Below are positions 1-12,196 of a stretch of DNA of 64,000 nucleotides, one piece after another (the stretch's first letter is position 1; each line of letters opens with the position of its first letter). Position numbers and translations under genes: made by a program. Source of the stretch: Tsukamurella paurometabola DSM 20162 (GTDB taxonomy: Bacteria; Actinomycetota; Actinomycetes; Mycobacteriales; Mycobacteriaceae). Location of the stretch: contig NC_014158.1 in NCBI RefSeq assembly GCF_000092225.1, positions 3,224,001 to 3,288,000 of the forward strand. Direction: 5' to 3'. The notes below the pieces were generated by a model. The model saw only the letters and a program-made list of their open reading frames with translations. It was not told where the DNA came from and made no database searches.

Positions 1-1
1 C

Positions 2-76
2 CGTGCCGATTTCGAGGACGATGCGAAGTCCGAGCCAGCGCCGCGGCCGATCCGGCGGCACCGCTACAAGGACTGA
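2..76 (+). CDS. C-terminal tail of a DUF6542-type protein (5' end outside window)
   Basis: Reading from base 2 gives 24 codons ending in a TGA at 74-76, with strong G/C at third positions and an acidic then arginine-rich tail (ending RRHRYKD). Only the end of the gene is present, so no domain can be checked. In M. tuberculosis the gene convergent with ispH (lytB2) is Rv1111c, a DUF6542 protein, and this fragment has that position and orientation. The family name rests on synteny alone. It overlaps the small minus-strand frame at 64-204 tail to tail by about 13 bp. Confidence 0.5.
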   Translation, partial: RADFEDDAKSEPAPRPIRRHRYKD

Positions 77-204
77 CCGCCCGCGTAGCGCGCCAGTCGC
101 GCGTCGAGGTCACGCAAGGTGTACTCGACGTCGTCGAGGGACGGGTCGACCTGATCCTCGTTGTCGCCGCGCTTGCCGATCGGCGGCTTGGCGAAGGTGT
201 CTAT
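64..204 (-). CDS. Small acidic ORF after ispH, no standard start codon
   Basis: This is an open frame of about 46 codons directly after the ispH stop codon, in the same frame as ispH, ending in TAG at 64-66. The product is acidic in the middle (RGDNEDQVDPSLDDVEY) and about nine in ten codons end in G or C, which indicates real coding. No ATG, GTG or useful TTG lies in it. The only early initiator-like codon is ATA at 202-204, with AAGG about nine bases upstream inside ispH. It could start at a rare codon, be reached by readthrough of the ispH TGA, or be the remnant of a gene whose start was lost. I recognise no family. Confidence 0.45.
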   Translation of the reverse strand: MDTFAKPPIGKRGDNEDQVDPSLDDVEYTLRDLDARLARYAGGQSL

Positions 205-207
205 CGG

Positions 208-1158
208 TCAGGCCTTGGCGCGCGGGCGCAGCTCCCGAGGCAACGCGAAGACGAGAGTCTCGTTCGCGGTGGTCACGGGCTTCACATCGTGGAAGCCTTC
301 CCCGTCGAGGTACTCCACGACTCCCTTGACCAAGATCTCGGGCACCGACGCGCCCGAGGTGATGCCGACCGTCTGTACGCCGTCCAACCACGCCGGGTCG
401 ATCTCGCGGGCGAAGTCGATGAGGTGCGCGGCGCGGGCGCCGGCCTGCAAGGCCACCTCGACCAGCCGCACCGAGTTCGAGGAATTCCGCGAGCCCACCA
501 CGATCACCAGATCGCACTCGGGCGCCATCGCCTTCACCGCGACCTGCCGGTTCTGGGTGGCGTAGCAGATGTCATCGCTGGGCGGATCCTGCAGCTTGGG
601 GAACTTCTCGCGCAGCCGGCGCACCGTCTCCATGGTCTCGTCCACCGAGAGCGTGGTCTGCGAGAGCCAGACGATCTTCTCCTCGTCGCGGACCTGCACC
701 GCATCCACGGCGTCGGGGCCGTCGACGAGTTGCACGTGCTCAGGTGCCTCGCCCGCCGTGCCCTCGACCTCCTCGTGTCCCTCATGGCCGATGAGCAGGA
801 TGTCGAAATCATCGCGGGCGAATCGCTTCGCCTCCTGGTGGACCTTGGTGACCAGCGGGCAGGTGGCGTCGATGGTGCGCAGGCTGCGCTGTTCGGCACC
901 GGCGTGCACGGCCGGCGAGACGCCGTGCGCCGAGAACACCAACAGAGATCCCTCGGGCACCTCGTCGGTCTCGTCGACGAAGATCACGCCCTTGTCCTGC
1001 AGCGTCTCGACGACGTGCCGGTTGTGCACGATCTCCTTCCGCACGTACACCGGGGCACCGTGCTTCTCGAGCGCCTTCTCGACAGTCTCCACCGCTCGAT
1101 CGACGCCGGCACAGTAGCCGCGCGGCTCGGCCAACAGGACGCGCTTGCCAGAAGTCAT
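208..1158 (-). CDS. ispH: 4-hydroxy-3-methylbut-2-enyl diphosphate reductase (IspH/LytB)
   Basis: This is the last enzyme of the MEP isoprenoid pathway, a cytosolic iron-sulfur reductase converting HMBPP to IPP and DMAPP. The 316-residue product has the three cluster cysteines in their family contexts: C16 ([10 protein letters not shown]), C100 ([11 protein letters not shown]) and C198 ([11 protein letters not shown]). It also has the substrate-binding histidines near 45 and 78 and the RNSSNS stretch near 224-229. Its length is slightly below the 335 residues of M. tuberculosis LytB2 because the variable N-terminus is shorter. It is divergent from the lipid-droplet gene at 1219, with about 60 bp between starts. 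The start at 1158 sits just before the conserved core. Confidence 0.97.
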   Translation of the reverse strand: MTSGKRVLLAEPRGYCAGVDRAVETVEKALEKHGAPVYVRKEIVHNRHVVETLQDKGVIFVDETDEVPEGSLLVFSAHGVSPAVHAGAEQRSLRTIDATCPLVTKVHQEAKRFARDDFDILLIGHEGHEEVEGTAGEAPEHVQLVDGPDAVDAVQVRDEEKIVWLSQTTLSVDETMETVRRLREKFPKLQDPPSDDICYATQNRQVAVKAMAPECDLVIVVGSRNSSNSVRLVEVALQAGARAAHLIDFAREIDPAWLDGVQTVGITSGASVPEILVKGVVEYLDGEGFHDVKPVTTANETLVFALPRELRPRAKA

Positions 1159-1218
1159 GTCTCCAGGCTACGGCACCTGGCGATGTGGGGAGACCCCCGA
1201 TGAGGCACCCTGTAGGGC

Positions 1219-1836
1219 ATGAGTCGTTTACCGTTCGTGCTCCGCGTCGCGGTCGGCGCCGTGGCGCTCGCCGCCGAGAAGGGCCAGGAGATCGCCACGG
1301 GCGCGGCGAGCGCACCGATCACGCTGGGCAGCAAGTCGGCGCAGGCGTTCATCCGGGTGCAGCAGGATCTGGCCGAACTCGCCGTACGCGGCGATGCGAC
1401 CCTCGAAACCCTCTTCCCGCCGAAGGCGGAGGAACAGCCCGCATGGGCCACCTTCGACGACGACGAGGATCTCGACGTCGATCTCCCGGCCCCGCCCACC
1501 GCACCGTTCGGCACCGTCCGGCCCGCTACCGAGAAGGCCGCGGACACGGCGCAGTCGCCCGAGCAGCCGGAGGAGACCGCACCGTCGGGCACCGGCCGGT
1601 ACGCCCTCTACAGCTCCCCCGCGCCGACGCCCGGCGATTCCGGGCCGGACACCGCAGACCTGGACCTGCCCGACGCCGTGCGCCGGATCGACTACCCCGA
1701 GCTGACCCTCGCGCAGCTCCGCGGCCGGCTCACGAGCCTGTCGCACGACGATCTCGCGGCACTGCTCGCGTTCGAACGCGAGCACAAGGCGCGGGCACCG
1801 TTCCTCACGATGCTCGAGAACCGCCTGAATCGGTGA
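1219..1836 (+). CDS. Lipid droplet-associated protein (Rv1109c-like)
   Basis: This 205-residue protein begins with a hydrophobic, alanine-rich segment (residues 3-35) typical of the small actinobacterial lipid-droplet-associated family. An acidic, proline-rich low-complexity middle (about 70-140) follows, then a helical C-terminal part with a SAP-like pattern ([29 protein letters not shown]). The family is structural and has no known catalytic residues; a role in the cell envelope or storage-lipid surface is inferred. It sits at the head of a tight group with xseA and xseB and overlaps the xseA GTG by four bases, so co-expression is likely. Synteny with Rv1109c supports the call. Confidence 0.75.
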   Translation: MSRLPFVLRVAVGAVALAAEKGQEIATGAASAPITLGSKSAQAFIRVQQDLAELAVRGDATLETLFPPKAEEQPAWATFDDDEDLDVDLPAPPTAPFGTVRPATEKAADTAQSPEQPEETAPSGTGRYALYSSPAPTPGDSGPDTADLDLPDAVRRIDYPELTLAQLRGRLTSLSHDDLAALLAFEREHKARAPFLTMLENRLNR

Positions 1837-3110
1837 CGACTCCCGCTTCGCCGAGCGGCGGCGCTTCGACCGCGGAGTCGCCCTGGCCCGTCCGCGTGGT
1901 CTCGATGAAAGTCGCCCAGTGGATCGACCGCCTCGGCGAGGTCTGGGTGGAGGGCCAGATCACCCAGCTCAACCGACGCGGCGGCGGCACCGCGTTCCTG
2001 GTGCTGCGCGACCCATCGGCGAACGTCTCGCTTCAAGTCACATGCCTGCCTGCGGTGCTCGACCGCTCCGAGGTACCGCTCACCGAGGGCACCCAGGTGA
2101 TCGTGCGCGGCAAGTTCACGTACTGGACCGGCCGGGGCACATTGTCGCTGCGGATCACCGAGATCCGTGCGGTGGGCGTGGGCGAGCTGCTCGCCCGCAT
2201 CGAGCGGCTCCGGCAACTGCTGCACGCGGAGGGCCTGTTCGACCCGCGACTCAAGCGGCCCCTGCCCTTCCTGCCGCGCACCGTCGGGCTGGTGACGGCA
2301 CGGGCGAGCGCCGCCGAGCGCGACGTCCGGTCCATCGCCGAGGACCGGTGGCCCGATGTGAAGATCCGCGCCGAGTACTCCACCGTGCAGGGCCCGACCG
2401 CGGTACCCCAGTTGGTGACGGCGCTGCGCACCCTGGACGCCGACCCCGATGTGGACGTGATCATCCTGGCGCGTGGCGGAGGCAGCGTCGAGGACCTGCT
2501 GCCCTTCTCGGACGAAGCGCTGTGCCGCGCCGTGCACGCGGCGCGCACGCCGATCGTCTCGGCGATCGGACACGAGCCCGACAACCCGCTGTGCGACTTC
2601 GCCGCCGACGTGCGGGCGGCGACCCCCACCGATGCCGCCAAACGGGTGGTGCCCGATGTGCTCGCCGAGCGCGACCGGGTCGCCGAACTGCGCGATCGCG
2701 CCGCTGCGGCACTGCGCGGCTGGGTCTCCCGTGAGGTGCGAGCGCTGGAATCGCTGCGCTCGCGGCCGGTATTCGCGCATCCGTACCGGCTCATCGACGA
2801 TCGCGCCGACGATATCGACCGGTTGCGGCGCGATGGTCGGCGGGACGTGCGCAGGCTGCTCGACCGGGAGGCCGACGGGGTGCGCCACCTGGCTGCCCGG
2901 CTCACCGCGCTGGGACCGGCGGCGACCATGGCCCGTGGCTACGCGGTGGTACAGAAGGTGACCCCCGACGGCGAGAACCCGGTGGTACGCGGCATCGACG
3001 AGATCGCGCCCGGCACCCAGCTGCGGGTCCGTCTGCCCGACGGTGCCGCGCGGGCGGCCGTGATGGGTGTGGAAAGACTGGCGACGACGACCGAGGAGAC
3101 GGACGAGTGA
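1833..3110 (+). CDS. xseA: Exodeoxyribonuclease VII large subunit
   Basis: This is the large catalytic subunit of exonuclease VII, which digests single-stranded DNA from both ends together with XseB. The 425-residue product has an N-terminal OB-fold (about 20-115, [22 protein letters not shown]), the catalytic region with [13 protein letters not shown] and [15 protein letters not shown], and a long helical, arginine-rich C-terminal part expected to form the coiled-coil XseB-binding arm. The start is the GTG at 1833, which overlaps the preceding stop as GTGA and matches the length of the 415-residue M. tuberculosis protein. Longer upstream reading in this frame is only the antisense-like shadow of the preceding gene. 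It overlaps xseB by four bases. Confidence 0.95.
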   Translation: MTTPASPSGGASTAESPWPVRVVSMKVAQWIDRLGEVWVEGQITQLNRRGGGTAFLVLRDPSANVSLQVTCLPAVLDRSEVPLTEGTQVIVRGKFTYWTGRGTLSLRITEIRAVGVGELLARIERLRQLLHAEGLFDPRLKRPLPFLPRTVGLVTARASAAERDVRSIAEDRWPDVKIRAEYSTVQGPTAVPQLVTALRTLDADPDVDVIILARGGGSVEDLLPFSDEALCRAVHAARTPIVSAIGHEPDNPLCDFAADVRAATPTDAAKRVVPDVLAERDRVAELRDRAAAALRGWVSREVRALESLRSRPVFAHPYRLIDDRADDIDRLRRDGRRDVRRLLDREADGVRHLAARLTALGPAATMARGYAVVQKVTPDGENPVVRGIDEIAPGTQLRVRLPDGAARAAVMGVERLATTTEETDE

Positions 3111-3319
3111 GCGACGATGTGACGCCCGTGGCCGAGCTGGGCTACGAGGAGGCCCGGGACGAGCTGGCCGAGGTGGTGCGGATGCTGGAGCAGGGCGGGC
3201 TCGATCTGGACGAGTCGCTGGGCCTGTGGGAGCGGGGTGAGGCGCTGGCCAAGCGCTGCGAGGAGCATCTCGCGGGTGCCCGGCAGCGGATCGAGAAGGC
3301 GCTCGGCGAAGCCGAGTAG
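3107..3319 (+). CDS. xseB: Exodeoxyribonuclease VII small subunit
   Basis: This 70-residue acidic helical protein carries the XseB signature: [43 protein letters not shown]. XseB forms coiled coils along the XseA arm and is needed for exonuclease VII stability. The GTG start overlaps the xseA stop (GTGA at 3107-3110), typical of translational coupling for a fixed-ratio complex. The length is in the family range (about 60-90). Confidence 0.95.
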   Translation: MSDDVTPVAELGYEEARDELAEVVRMLEQGGLDLDESLGLWERGEALAKRCEEHLAGARQRIEKALGEAE

Positions 3320-3325
3320 AGATCG

Positions 3326-3940
3326 CTACCGCGGTCCGGGAGCGGGTGCCGGATCGGTGCGCGGCAGCGGCGCCTGGTCTTGCACAGCGGTGGCGAGATC
3401 GGTGAACCGCGGCACGGTGGCGCCGCCGTACAGGACCAGTACGGCACCGTCGAGCTGGAGCGACCAGGCGTTGCGCCCCTTATCGTTGGGCCCGTACACC
3501 TGCCAGGTGCGGCCGCCGATGGGCATGGTTCCGGTCGGCTTGGTCTTCCCACCGTAGACCGACTCCACGACCGCATCGACCGGCGCATCGGACTGCGAGA
3601 GCTGCAGCGAATTCTTCTCGGGCGTCACGTAATTGACGGTGAACACCGTGCCTGCGGCGATCTTCTGATCGCGGGTGGCGGTGGCCTTCCACCCCTCGGG
3701 CACGCCACCGGTGATCCCCTCACCGGCCGGCATCCGCACCGGGAAGGCGAGATTGCCCGCGGAGAGCTCGTACACCGGCTTGGGATCGATCGCCGCGACG
3801 TTCTCATCCTTCGGGTCGGCCCCGAAGCCGAACAGGAAGTTCTGCGATGCGAAGACGGCGAGCAGGCACAGCGCGACCAGCGGCACCATGGTGAGCACCA
3901 GGTCGCGACGGCTCTGCAGGATACGGGGTTTCTGTGCCAC
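3326..3940 (-). CDS. DUF4245 domain-containing membrane-anchored protein
   Basis: This predicted 204-residue protein has one N-terminal membrane segment ([19 protein letters not shown], about residues 14-32) and an extracytoplasmic domain of the DUF4245 family (actinobacterial, function unknown). GTG at 3940 is chosen over the longer frame because GGAG lies nine bases upstream and the extra 19 residues look non-homologous. The position opposite glpX matches Rv1100 in M. tuberculosis. It is convergent with xseB, only six bases apart, and divergent from glpX with a 120-bp shared promoter region. Confidence 0.8.
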   Translation of the reverse strand: MAQKPRILQSRRDLVLTMVPLVALCLLAVFASQNFLFGFGADPKDENVAAIDPKPVYELSAGNLAFPVRMPAGEGITGGVPEGWKATATRDQKIAAGTVFTVNYVTPEKNSLQLSQSDAPVDAVVESVYGGKTKPTGTMPIGGRTWQVYGPNDKGRNAWSLQLDGAVLVLYGGATVPRFTDLATAVQDQAPLPRTDPAPAPGPR

Positions 3941-4060
3941 GGACTCCAGTATCCCGAAAGCCCGGATCGGCCGTCGAGGCGGCATCGATGTGGACATGGA
4001 AGAATCAGCGGCGAGCCGTGGCGCGTGAGCGCGTCACCGTCAACCTCCGAAGGGATCCGC

Positions 4061-5083
4061 ATGTCCGATACGCACGCCGACGGCACCACCTCGAACCCCA
4101 TCGCGCCGGATCGAAATCTCGCGATGGAGCTGGTCCGGGTCACCGAGGCGGGCGCGCTGGCCGCGGGCCGCTGGGTGGGGCGCGGGCAGAAGGAATCGGG
4201 CGACGGCGCCGCCGTGGATGCCATGCGACAGCTCGTCTCGACCGTCTCGATGAGCGGCGTCGTGGTGATCGGCGAGGGCGAGAAGGACGAGGCTCCGATG
4301 CTCTACAACGGCGAGGAGGTGGGCAACGGCTTCGGTCCGTCCACCGATGTCGCCGTGGACCCGGTCGACGGCACCACCCTGATGGCCAAGGGCATGCCCG
4401 GGTCGATCGCCGTGCTCGCGGTCGCCGAGCGCGGCGCCATGTACGACCCCTCCGCCGTCTTCTACATGAACAAGATCGCCGTGGGCCCCGAGGCCGCCGG
4501 CGTCATCGACATCCAGGCCCCGATCGCGGACAACATCGCCAAGGTCGCCAAGGCCAAGGGCATCAAGGTCTCCGACGTCACGCTGACGGTGCTGGACCGG
4601 CCGCGGCACGAGCAGCTCATCGCCGATATCCGGGCGACCGGTGCGATCGTGCGCCTGATCTCCGACGGCGACGTGGCCGGCGCCATCGCCGCCGCCCGCC
4701 CCGAGGCGAAGACCGACATCCTGGTCGGTATCGGGGGTACCCCCGAGGGCATCATCGCCGCGGCCGCGCTGCGCTGCATGGGCGGCGAGTTCCAGGGAAC
4801 GCTGGCGCCGAGCTCGGACGAGGAGAAGCAGCGCCTGGCCGATCTCGGCATCGACCCGACCGAAGTGCTCACCACCACCGACCTGGTGCGCGGCGAGCAC
4901 GTCTACTTCGCTGCCACCGGCGTCACCGACGGCGATCTGCTGCGCGGCGTGAAGTACCGCGCCGACGGCGCCACCACGCAGTCGATCGTGATGCGCAGCA
5001 AGTCCGGCACCGTCCGGATGGTCGACGCGACGCACCGCCTCGGCAAGCTCAAGACCTACGCGCCGATGTTCGGCGAGAAGTGA
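4061..5083 (+). CDS. glpX: Class II fructose-1,6-bisphosphatase
   Basis: This 340-residue GlpX-type fructose-1,6-bisphosphatase is the gluconeogenic enzyme dephosphorylating FBP to F6P in the cytosol. Visible metal and substrate motifs are [10 protein letters not shown] (71-80) and DPVDGTTL (100-107); GIGGTPEGI and the C-terminal [14 protein letters not shown] block also fit the family. The ATG at 4061 has AAGGGA seven bases upstream. Length matches the mycobacterial enzyme, which is the main or only FBPase there. Fumarase C follows after a hairpin. The M. tuberculosis order Rv1099c-Rv1098c is kept. Confidence 0.97.
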   Translation: MSDTHADGTTSNPIAPDRNLAMELVRVTEAGALAAGRWVGRGQKESGDGAAVDAMRQLVSTVSMSGVVVIGEGEKDEAPMLYNGEEVGNGFGPSTDVAVDPVDGTTLMAKGMPGSIAVLAVAERGAMYDPSAVFYMNKIAVGPEAAGVIDIQAPIADNIAKVAKAKGIKVSDVTLTVLDRPRHEQLIADIRATGAIVRLISDGDVAGAIAAARPEAKTDILVGIGGTPEGIIAAAALRCMGGEFQGTLAPSSDEEKQRLADLGIDPTEVLTTTDLVRGEHVYFAATGVTDGDLLRGVKYRADGATTQSIVMRSKSGTVRMVDATHRLGKLKTYAPMFGEK

Positions 5084-5113
5084 TCCGCTCGGACGAGAAG
5101 TAGCGCACATCCA

Positions 5114-5141
5114 GTGACCCCGGCCGCCGCGCCGGGGTTAC
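5114..5141 (+). terminator. Hairpin between glpX and fumC
   Basis: A 10-bp stem (5114-5123 with 5132-5141, one G-U pair) with an 8-base loop lies 31 bp after glpX. There is no U-run, as is usual for actinobacterial terminators. It ends only about 10 bp before the fumC start, so it could instead shape the fumC leader. Confidence 0.4.
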
Positions 5142-5151
5142 TGTGTTAGGT

Positions 5152-6570
<1,419 letters not shown>

Positions 6571-6577
6571 CGGACTC

Positions 6578-7147
6578 TCACGTGAGCGAACCGGCCCCGA
6601 TGGCGGCGTAGGGCATGCCGGACGGGATGCACGCTCCCGCCTCGGCGACGGCGCTGATGGTGACCGATTGCGCCGAACGCACCGACACCGACACGGGCAT
6701 CGGCGGATCGTCGCGACGGAGCAGGGCGGTCTCCGCCCGCCCGCCGTCGACCGCGATGCCGATGCGCACCACGAGTCCCTCGGGAGTGTGCGGCTGTAGG
6801 CCGAGCACACCGCCGAGCGTGCTGAACTCACCGGCCAACCGGTAGACGGCGGAGGACGCGGCACCGTCGCATCCGACCCAGATACCGGTAGCCCCCTGAT
6901 AGCTGACTCCACCCAACACGGCGGTGAGCGCCTGTCCGGTGGGACCGAGCGCGTTCGCCGCCGACAGCCGGGTATGCAGCGGGGTCCCCGTCGGGGTCGT
7001 GCGATCCGCTGCGGCGCCTCCGTCCGACCGCTGCACGGTGCGAGAGTCCGGTACTCGGCTGCTTCCCGCCGAGGTCTGCGCCCCGCAGCCGACGACCGCC
7101 AGGGCGAGCCCGCACAGCGCCGGGAGGAGGCGACGTCTTGCTCTCAC
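6578..7147 (-). CDS. Putative lipoprotein of unknown function
   Basis: This 189-residue product starts with a basic n-region and hydrophobic core (RARRRLLPALCGLALAVV) followed by a lipobox, VVGC, with the lipidated cysteine at residue 21. After a low-complexity linker (about 25-60) comes a compact domain with a conserved-looking cysteine pair in GCDGAAS and AGACIPSG. I recognise no family. It lies convergent with fumC, seven bases apart. Export and membrane anchoring are predicted from sequence; the role is unknown. Confidence 0.65.
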   Translation of the reverse strand: MRARRRLLPALCGLALAVVGCGAQTSAGSSRVPDSRTVQRSDGGAAADRTTPTGTPLHTRLSAANALGPTGQALTAVLGGVSYQGATGIWVGCDGAASSAVYRLAGEFSTLGGVLGLQPHTPEGLVVRIGIAVDGGRAETALLRRDDPPMPVSVSVRSAQSVTISAVAEAGACIPSGMPYAAIGAGSLT

Positions 7148-7239
7148 GCGGCCAGCCTAGCGAGGGAGGGGTACGCGCGGTCGCCCGAACGCAGACCGGG
7201 CGCTAGATTGGATCGCAAACAACCGATCGAAGGGTGACC

Positions 7240-7896
7240 GTGAACGCGCATACTCGTAAGACCATCGCCAAGATCCTGTCCAACCCCGCTCCGCGCCAGC
7301 TCAAGTGGAAGGACTTCGTCCAGGTGTGGGACGACGTCGCCGACAGCGTGGAGTACGAGAAGGGCGATCGGCTGGTGGTCCACATCAACAACGAGCGCGT
7401 GGTGCTCCACCGTCCCCACAACGACGTCGTGCCCATCGACGACATCGAGCGCGCCCGGCCGCTGCTGCGCGCCACCCAGGAGACCTCGGACGCGGGAACA
7501 CTCCTGGTGGTGGCGATCGACACCAAGCGGGCGCGACTGATCGACTACGACCTCGATTCCGCGCGCACCTCCACGCAGGAGAAGGACCTACGCAACAGCG
7601 ATCCACGTGCCCGCCGGATGCGCGCGGTCGAACGCAAGACCGGTAACGACGACGAGCAGGTGCTGGTGACCTACTTCGACAAGATCGCCGCGACTCTCGC
7701 CGAGGACGAGCAGTCGTTCGTGGTGCTCGGGCACGGCGGCGGAAAGTCGGACATCGGCGCGGAGTTCATCGCGCGGTTGCGCAGCCACCACCCCCAGGTG
7801 GCCGAGCGCCTCGCCGGGTCGGGCTACATCGACCTCAGTGCCGCCACCGACACCGATATCGAGAAGAAGGCCATCGAGGTCCTGCACGGCGAGTAG
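7240..7896 (+). CDS. HicA-like N-terminal domain fused to an eRF1-domain-3-like domain
   Basis: This 218-residue protein appears to have two parts. Residues about 6-65 follow the pattern of HicA-like mRNA interferase folds (KTIAKIL...LKWKDF...GDRLVVHINNERVVLHRPH). Residues about 85-215 resemble the eRF1 domain 3 / bacterial baeRF type, with alternating strands (LLVVAIDTKRARLIDYDL) and a glycine-rich VVLGHGGGKSD loop followed by the terminal helix. Both assignments come from pattern memory, not a search. GTG at 7240 has GAAGGG five bases upstream, better than GTG 7234. No antitoxin-like partner lies next to it. A translation-related role is inferred only. Confidence 0.5.
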   Translation: MNAHTRKTIAKILSNPAPRQLKWKDFVQVWDDVADSVEYEKGDRLVVHINNERVVLHRPHNDVVPIDDIERARPLLRATQETSDAGTLLVVAIDTKRARLIDYDLDSARTSTQEKDLRNSDPRARRMRAVERKTGNDDEQVLVTYFDKIAATLAEDEQSFVVLGHGGGKSDIGAEFIARLRSHHPQVAERLAGSGYIDLSAATDTDIEKKAIEVLHGE

Positions 7897-7910
7897 TCCG
7901 CCGTATCGTC

Positions 7911-7947
7911 GAGCGCCGGGCCGGAGAGCGACTGCGGCCCGGCGCTC
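7911..7947 (+). terminator. Strong hairpin terminator
   Basis: A perfect 12-bp stem (7911-7922 with 7936-7947) with a 13-base loop starts 15 bp after the stop codon of the 7240-7896 gene. It lacks a U-run. It separates this gene from the methyltransferase. Confidence 0.65.
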
Positions 7948-7976
7948 GTCTCGGCTCCGCGGGTAGGTTCGAGCCC

Positions 7977-8573
7977 ATGAGCACTCCGCGGTGGTTCACC
8001 GATACGCAGGACGGGCACAGCGAGTGGTACATCGAGCGGTTCCGTTCGATGGCCCGCGAGGGCGCGGATCTGTCCGGCGAGGGACGGCTCGTGGATGCCA
8101 TGGTGGGTCGGCACTCGCGCATCCTGGACGCGGGCTGCGGCCCCGGCAGGGTCGGCGGCTACCTGCACTCGGTGGGCCACGACGTGGTCGGCGTCGATGT
8201 GGATCCGAAGCTCATCGCGGCCGCGGAAGCCGACCATCCGGGCCCGCGCTGGCTCGTCGGAGATCTGTCAGAGCTGGACCTTCCGGCGCAGGGCGAAGCG
8301 GACCCTTTCGATGCCATCGTGTGCGCCGGCAACGTGCTGGTGTTCGTGGCCGAAGGCACGGAAACCGCTGTGCTGCGGAATTTCCGGAACCATCTCAAGC
8401 CCGATGGATTCGCGGTCGTGGGCTTCCACACCAACCGCGGCCTCCGTCCGGAGCAGCTCGACCGCTACGCCGCCGACGCCGGACTGCGCACCGATCTTCG
8501 GCTGGCGACGTGGGACGTCAAGCCCTGGCACGCCGACGCGGACTTCGCGGTCACGATCCTGCGACCGGCGTAG
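7977..8573 (+). CDS. Class I SAM-dependent methyltransferase
   Basis: This 198-residue Rossmann-fold methyltransferase has motif I, ILDAGCGPGRVGGYL (about residues 44-58), the acidic end of strand 2 (VVGVDVDPKLIAAA) and a motif II-like segment (DAIVCAGNVLVF). Substrate cannot be told from sequence. The protein is short, with no extra substrate domain. The ATG lies 30 bp after a strong hairpin, so it probably has its own promoter. It is convergent with the class I fumarase. Confidence 0.85.
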   Translation: MSTPRWFTDTQDGHSEWYIERFRSMAREGADLSGEGRLVDAMVGRHSRILDAGCGPGRVGGYLHSVGHDVVGVDVDPKLIAAAEADHPGPRWLVGDLSELDLPAQGEADPFDAIVCAGNVLVFVAEGTETAVLRNFRNHLKPDGFAVVGFHTNRGLRPEQLDRYAADAGLRTDLRLATWDVKPWHADADFAVTILRPA

Positions 8574-8605
8574 CGCTGCCGATTCCGCGACCCGCCGCAG
8601 GTCGG

Positions 8606-10300
<1,695 letters not shown>

Positions 10301-10332
10301 CCATCGAGGGTATTCCCCGGCGTATCGGCCGG

Positions 10333-10351
10333 TCGGGTTAGGCTCCCCTAC
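10333..10351 (-). promoter_or_regulatory. Candidate IdeR/DtxR iron box upstream of class I fumarase
   Basis: The 19 bases TCGGGTTAGGCTCCCCTAC match 14 of 19 positions of the remembered mycobacterial IdeR consensus TWAGGTWAGSCTWACCTWA, including the whole central GGTTAGGCT. It lies 33-51 bp upstream of the fumarase GTG and would overlap the -35 region of the putative -10 at 10307-10312. An iron-dependent control of an Fe-S fumarase would make sense, but this is inference from a motif match. Confidence 0.45.
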
Positions 10352-10379
10352 CTGCGCGAACCAGGCTCGACGGTGCGCC

Positions 10380-10835
10380 TCACCCCAGCGCCGCGAAGCC
10401 CAGCCCCGCTGCGCCGGCGGCGCACAGCCAGGTCCGGGCGACGTTCCAGGTACCCCAGGTGCCGGCGTACTGCGCCCAGTCGACCGTCCCCGCGGCCAGC
10501 CGCTGGTTGAGCGGCACGTTCACGGCCATCGTCGAGACGCAGGCGGCCACCGCGCACACCGCGGCGATCAGCGCGACGATCGCGGGGGCGTCGGGTCCGC
10601 CGGCCACCAGGCACCAGAGCGCCGCTGCGACGGCGAGCACGGGGGCCAGGAGGAACAGGGCGATGAACGGTGGCCGCTCCACGGCCGCGTTCATCCGGAC
10701 CATCGCAGCGCCGCCGTCGGCCTGGCCGCGCTGACCGGCGATCACCGTGGCGTACGCGAAGTAGAAGCCGGCCAGCACCGCATTGACCAGGGCCGCCGCC
10801 ACGAGCAGCGCGTGCATCGTCATGGCTATCAGCAT
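10380..10835 (-). CDS. DUF1772 (anthrone oxygenase-like) membrane protein
   Basis: This integral membrane protein of about 151 residues has four hydrophobic segments ([55 protein letters not shown] and the C-terminal [11 protein letters not shown]). The VPLNQRLA motif and the terminal segment fit DUF1772. The start is uncertain: ATG 10835 has GAGGGGG immediately upstream, ATG 10823 is the alternative. Function is unknown in most bacteria. It lies 32 bp downstream of the permease-prefix protein on the same strand and may be part of the PadR operon. Confidence 0.75.
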   Translation of the reverse strand: MLIAMTMHALLVAAALVNAVLAGFYFAYATVIAGQRGQADGGAAMVRMNAAVERPPFIALFLLAPVLAVAAALWCLVAGGPDAPAIVALIAAVCAVAACVSTMAVNVPLNQRLAAGTVDWAQYAGTWGTWNVARTWLCAAGAAGLGFAALG

Positions 10836-10867
10836 CCCCCTCGGGCGCACCGTCGGGAAGGGGAACG

Positions 10868-12196
10868 CTAGACGAACCCGAAGAGCGGGCCGAAGGCGAG
10901 CGTGACGATCGCCGCCCACGCCGCGTAGGCGGGCAGCGTGGTCGTCTGCCACCGCTCGATCGCGGCGAAGTCCCTGCTCCCCCGTACGAATCCGAAGCCC
11001 AGTACCGCCGCCCGCACGAGGATCACCAGCAGGATCAGGTTCAGCCCCAATGCCGCGGCCTTGTTGGGTGAGGTGCCGAACTCCGCGGTCCGGGTGACCA
11101 TCGCGACCAGCACTATCAGGTCCACGGCGACCGCCGCGACCACCAGCGCCACCTGCAACCGGTCGAAGACGTCAGGGCGGCGCCGGGGATCGCGCGCCGA
11201 GACCGCGTACAACAGCAGCCCCACCACCAGCACCAGCACCACAGTCATCAGCACCAGCAGATCGCGGTCGGCACCGATCAGACCCGGCCTCGAGGCGAAG
11301 GCACCGAGCACCACGAGCAGCATCAGCACCGTGATCGGAGTGAAGATCCGGGTCAGCACGGGCGCGATGTTCTCGATCACCTCCTGTTTCGCCTCCACCA
11401 ACCATGCCGCCACCAGAACCGCGCCGCCGATGCAGACCGGGAGCGCCCATTCGGTGACCGGCACCTCCGCGTCGAGCCCGACGGTGGCGAGCGCGCCGAT
11501 CGTCAGAGCGGTGATGGCACCGCCGCCGAGCGCGATGAGCAGAAAGTAGATGAGGAACTCGCCGGTGAACCGTACGAAATCCATCCGCCGCGGCGCCGAT
11601 CGCCAGGCCCCACCGGTGTAGGCGACGCCCACGCCGAACCACAGCACCACCGGCGCGGCCATCACGGACAGGGTCTCCGTGGAGCCGCCGGCGACGAACG
11701 GGTACGCGGCGAGCAATGCCGCCAGCACGGCGAAGCCGGCGAGCACCGCGGCAGCGAGGCGTACCGGCATCGCTCGCTTCCACGCGAAGTACCCCATGAG
11801 GAAGGGCGCGACCGCGAAACCCACGAAGCGCGGGGCGGCGTCACCGAGCAGGTGCAGGAGCACCAGCAACGCGAGCCCGGCACCGGCACCGAGGGCGAGC
11901 ACCACCGGGAGTTCGCCGCGGCGCCCGGAGCTCTCGTCGGCGCTGCCGAGCACCAGTTGCTTCCACAGCCGGTCGGAGTGTTCCCGGGCGAACTCGTGTG
12001 CCACGGCGTCGGCGGCACCCATCCGTTTGACCGCCACCAGGAACGACTCCTCGCCGTCGAGGCCGCGCGCTTCGAGATCCGAGATCTGATCGCGCAGGTG
12101 GGATTCGAGCTCGTCCACCTCGTCGGCCCGCATCCGGCGCCGGCCCTCCAGATAGCCGCGCCACTGCACTATCTGCGCGTCGACGGTGCCGCTCAT
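10868..12196 (-). CDS. Permease-prefix-domain membrane protein
   Basis: This 442-residue protein has a soluble N-terminal helical domain (about 1-85: QIVQWRGYLEGRRRMRADEVDELESHLRDQISDL), the permease prefix domain often found with PadR regulators, followed by around ten hydrophobic segments to the C-terminus. No ATP-binding or catalytic motif is seen. Its ATG overlaps the padR stop (ATGA at 12193-12196), so the two are translationally coupled and PadR probably controls it. Transported or sensed substrate is unknown. Confidence 0.75.
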   Translation of the reverse strand: MSGTVDAQIVQWRGYLEGRRRMRADEVDELESHLRDQISDLEARGLDGEESFLVAVKRMGAADAVAHEFAREHSDRLWKQLVLGSADESSGRRGELPVVLALGAGAGLALLVLLHLLGDAAPRFVGFAVAPFLMGYFAWKRAMPVRLAAAVLAGFAVLAALLAAYPFVAGGSTETLSVMAAPVVLWFGVGVAYTGGAWRSAPRRMDFVRFTGEFLIYFLLIALGGGAITALTIGALATVGLDAEVPVTEWALPVCIGGAVLVAAWLVEAKQEVIENIAPVLTRIFTPITVLMLLVVLGAFASRPGLIGADRDLLVLMTVVLVLVVGLLLYAVSARDPRRRPDVFDRLQVALVVAAVAVDLIVLVAMVTRTAEFGTSPNKAAALGLNLILLVILVRAAVLGFGFVRGSRDFAAIERWQTTTLPAYAAWAAIVTLAFGPLFGFV

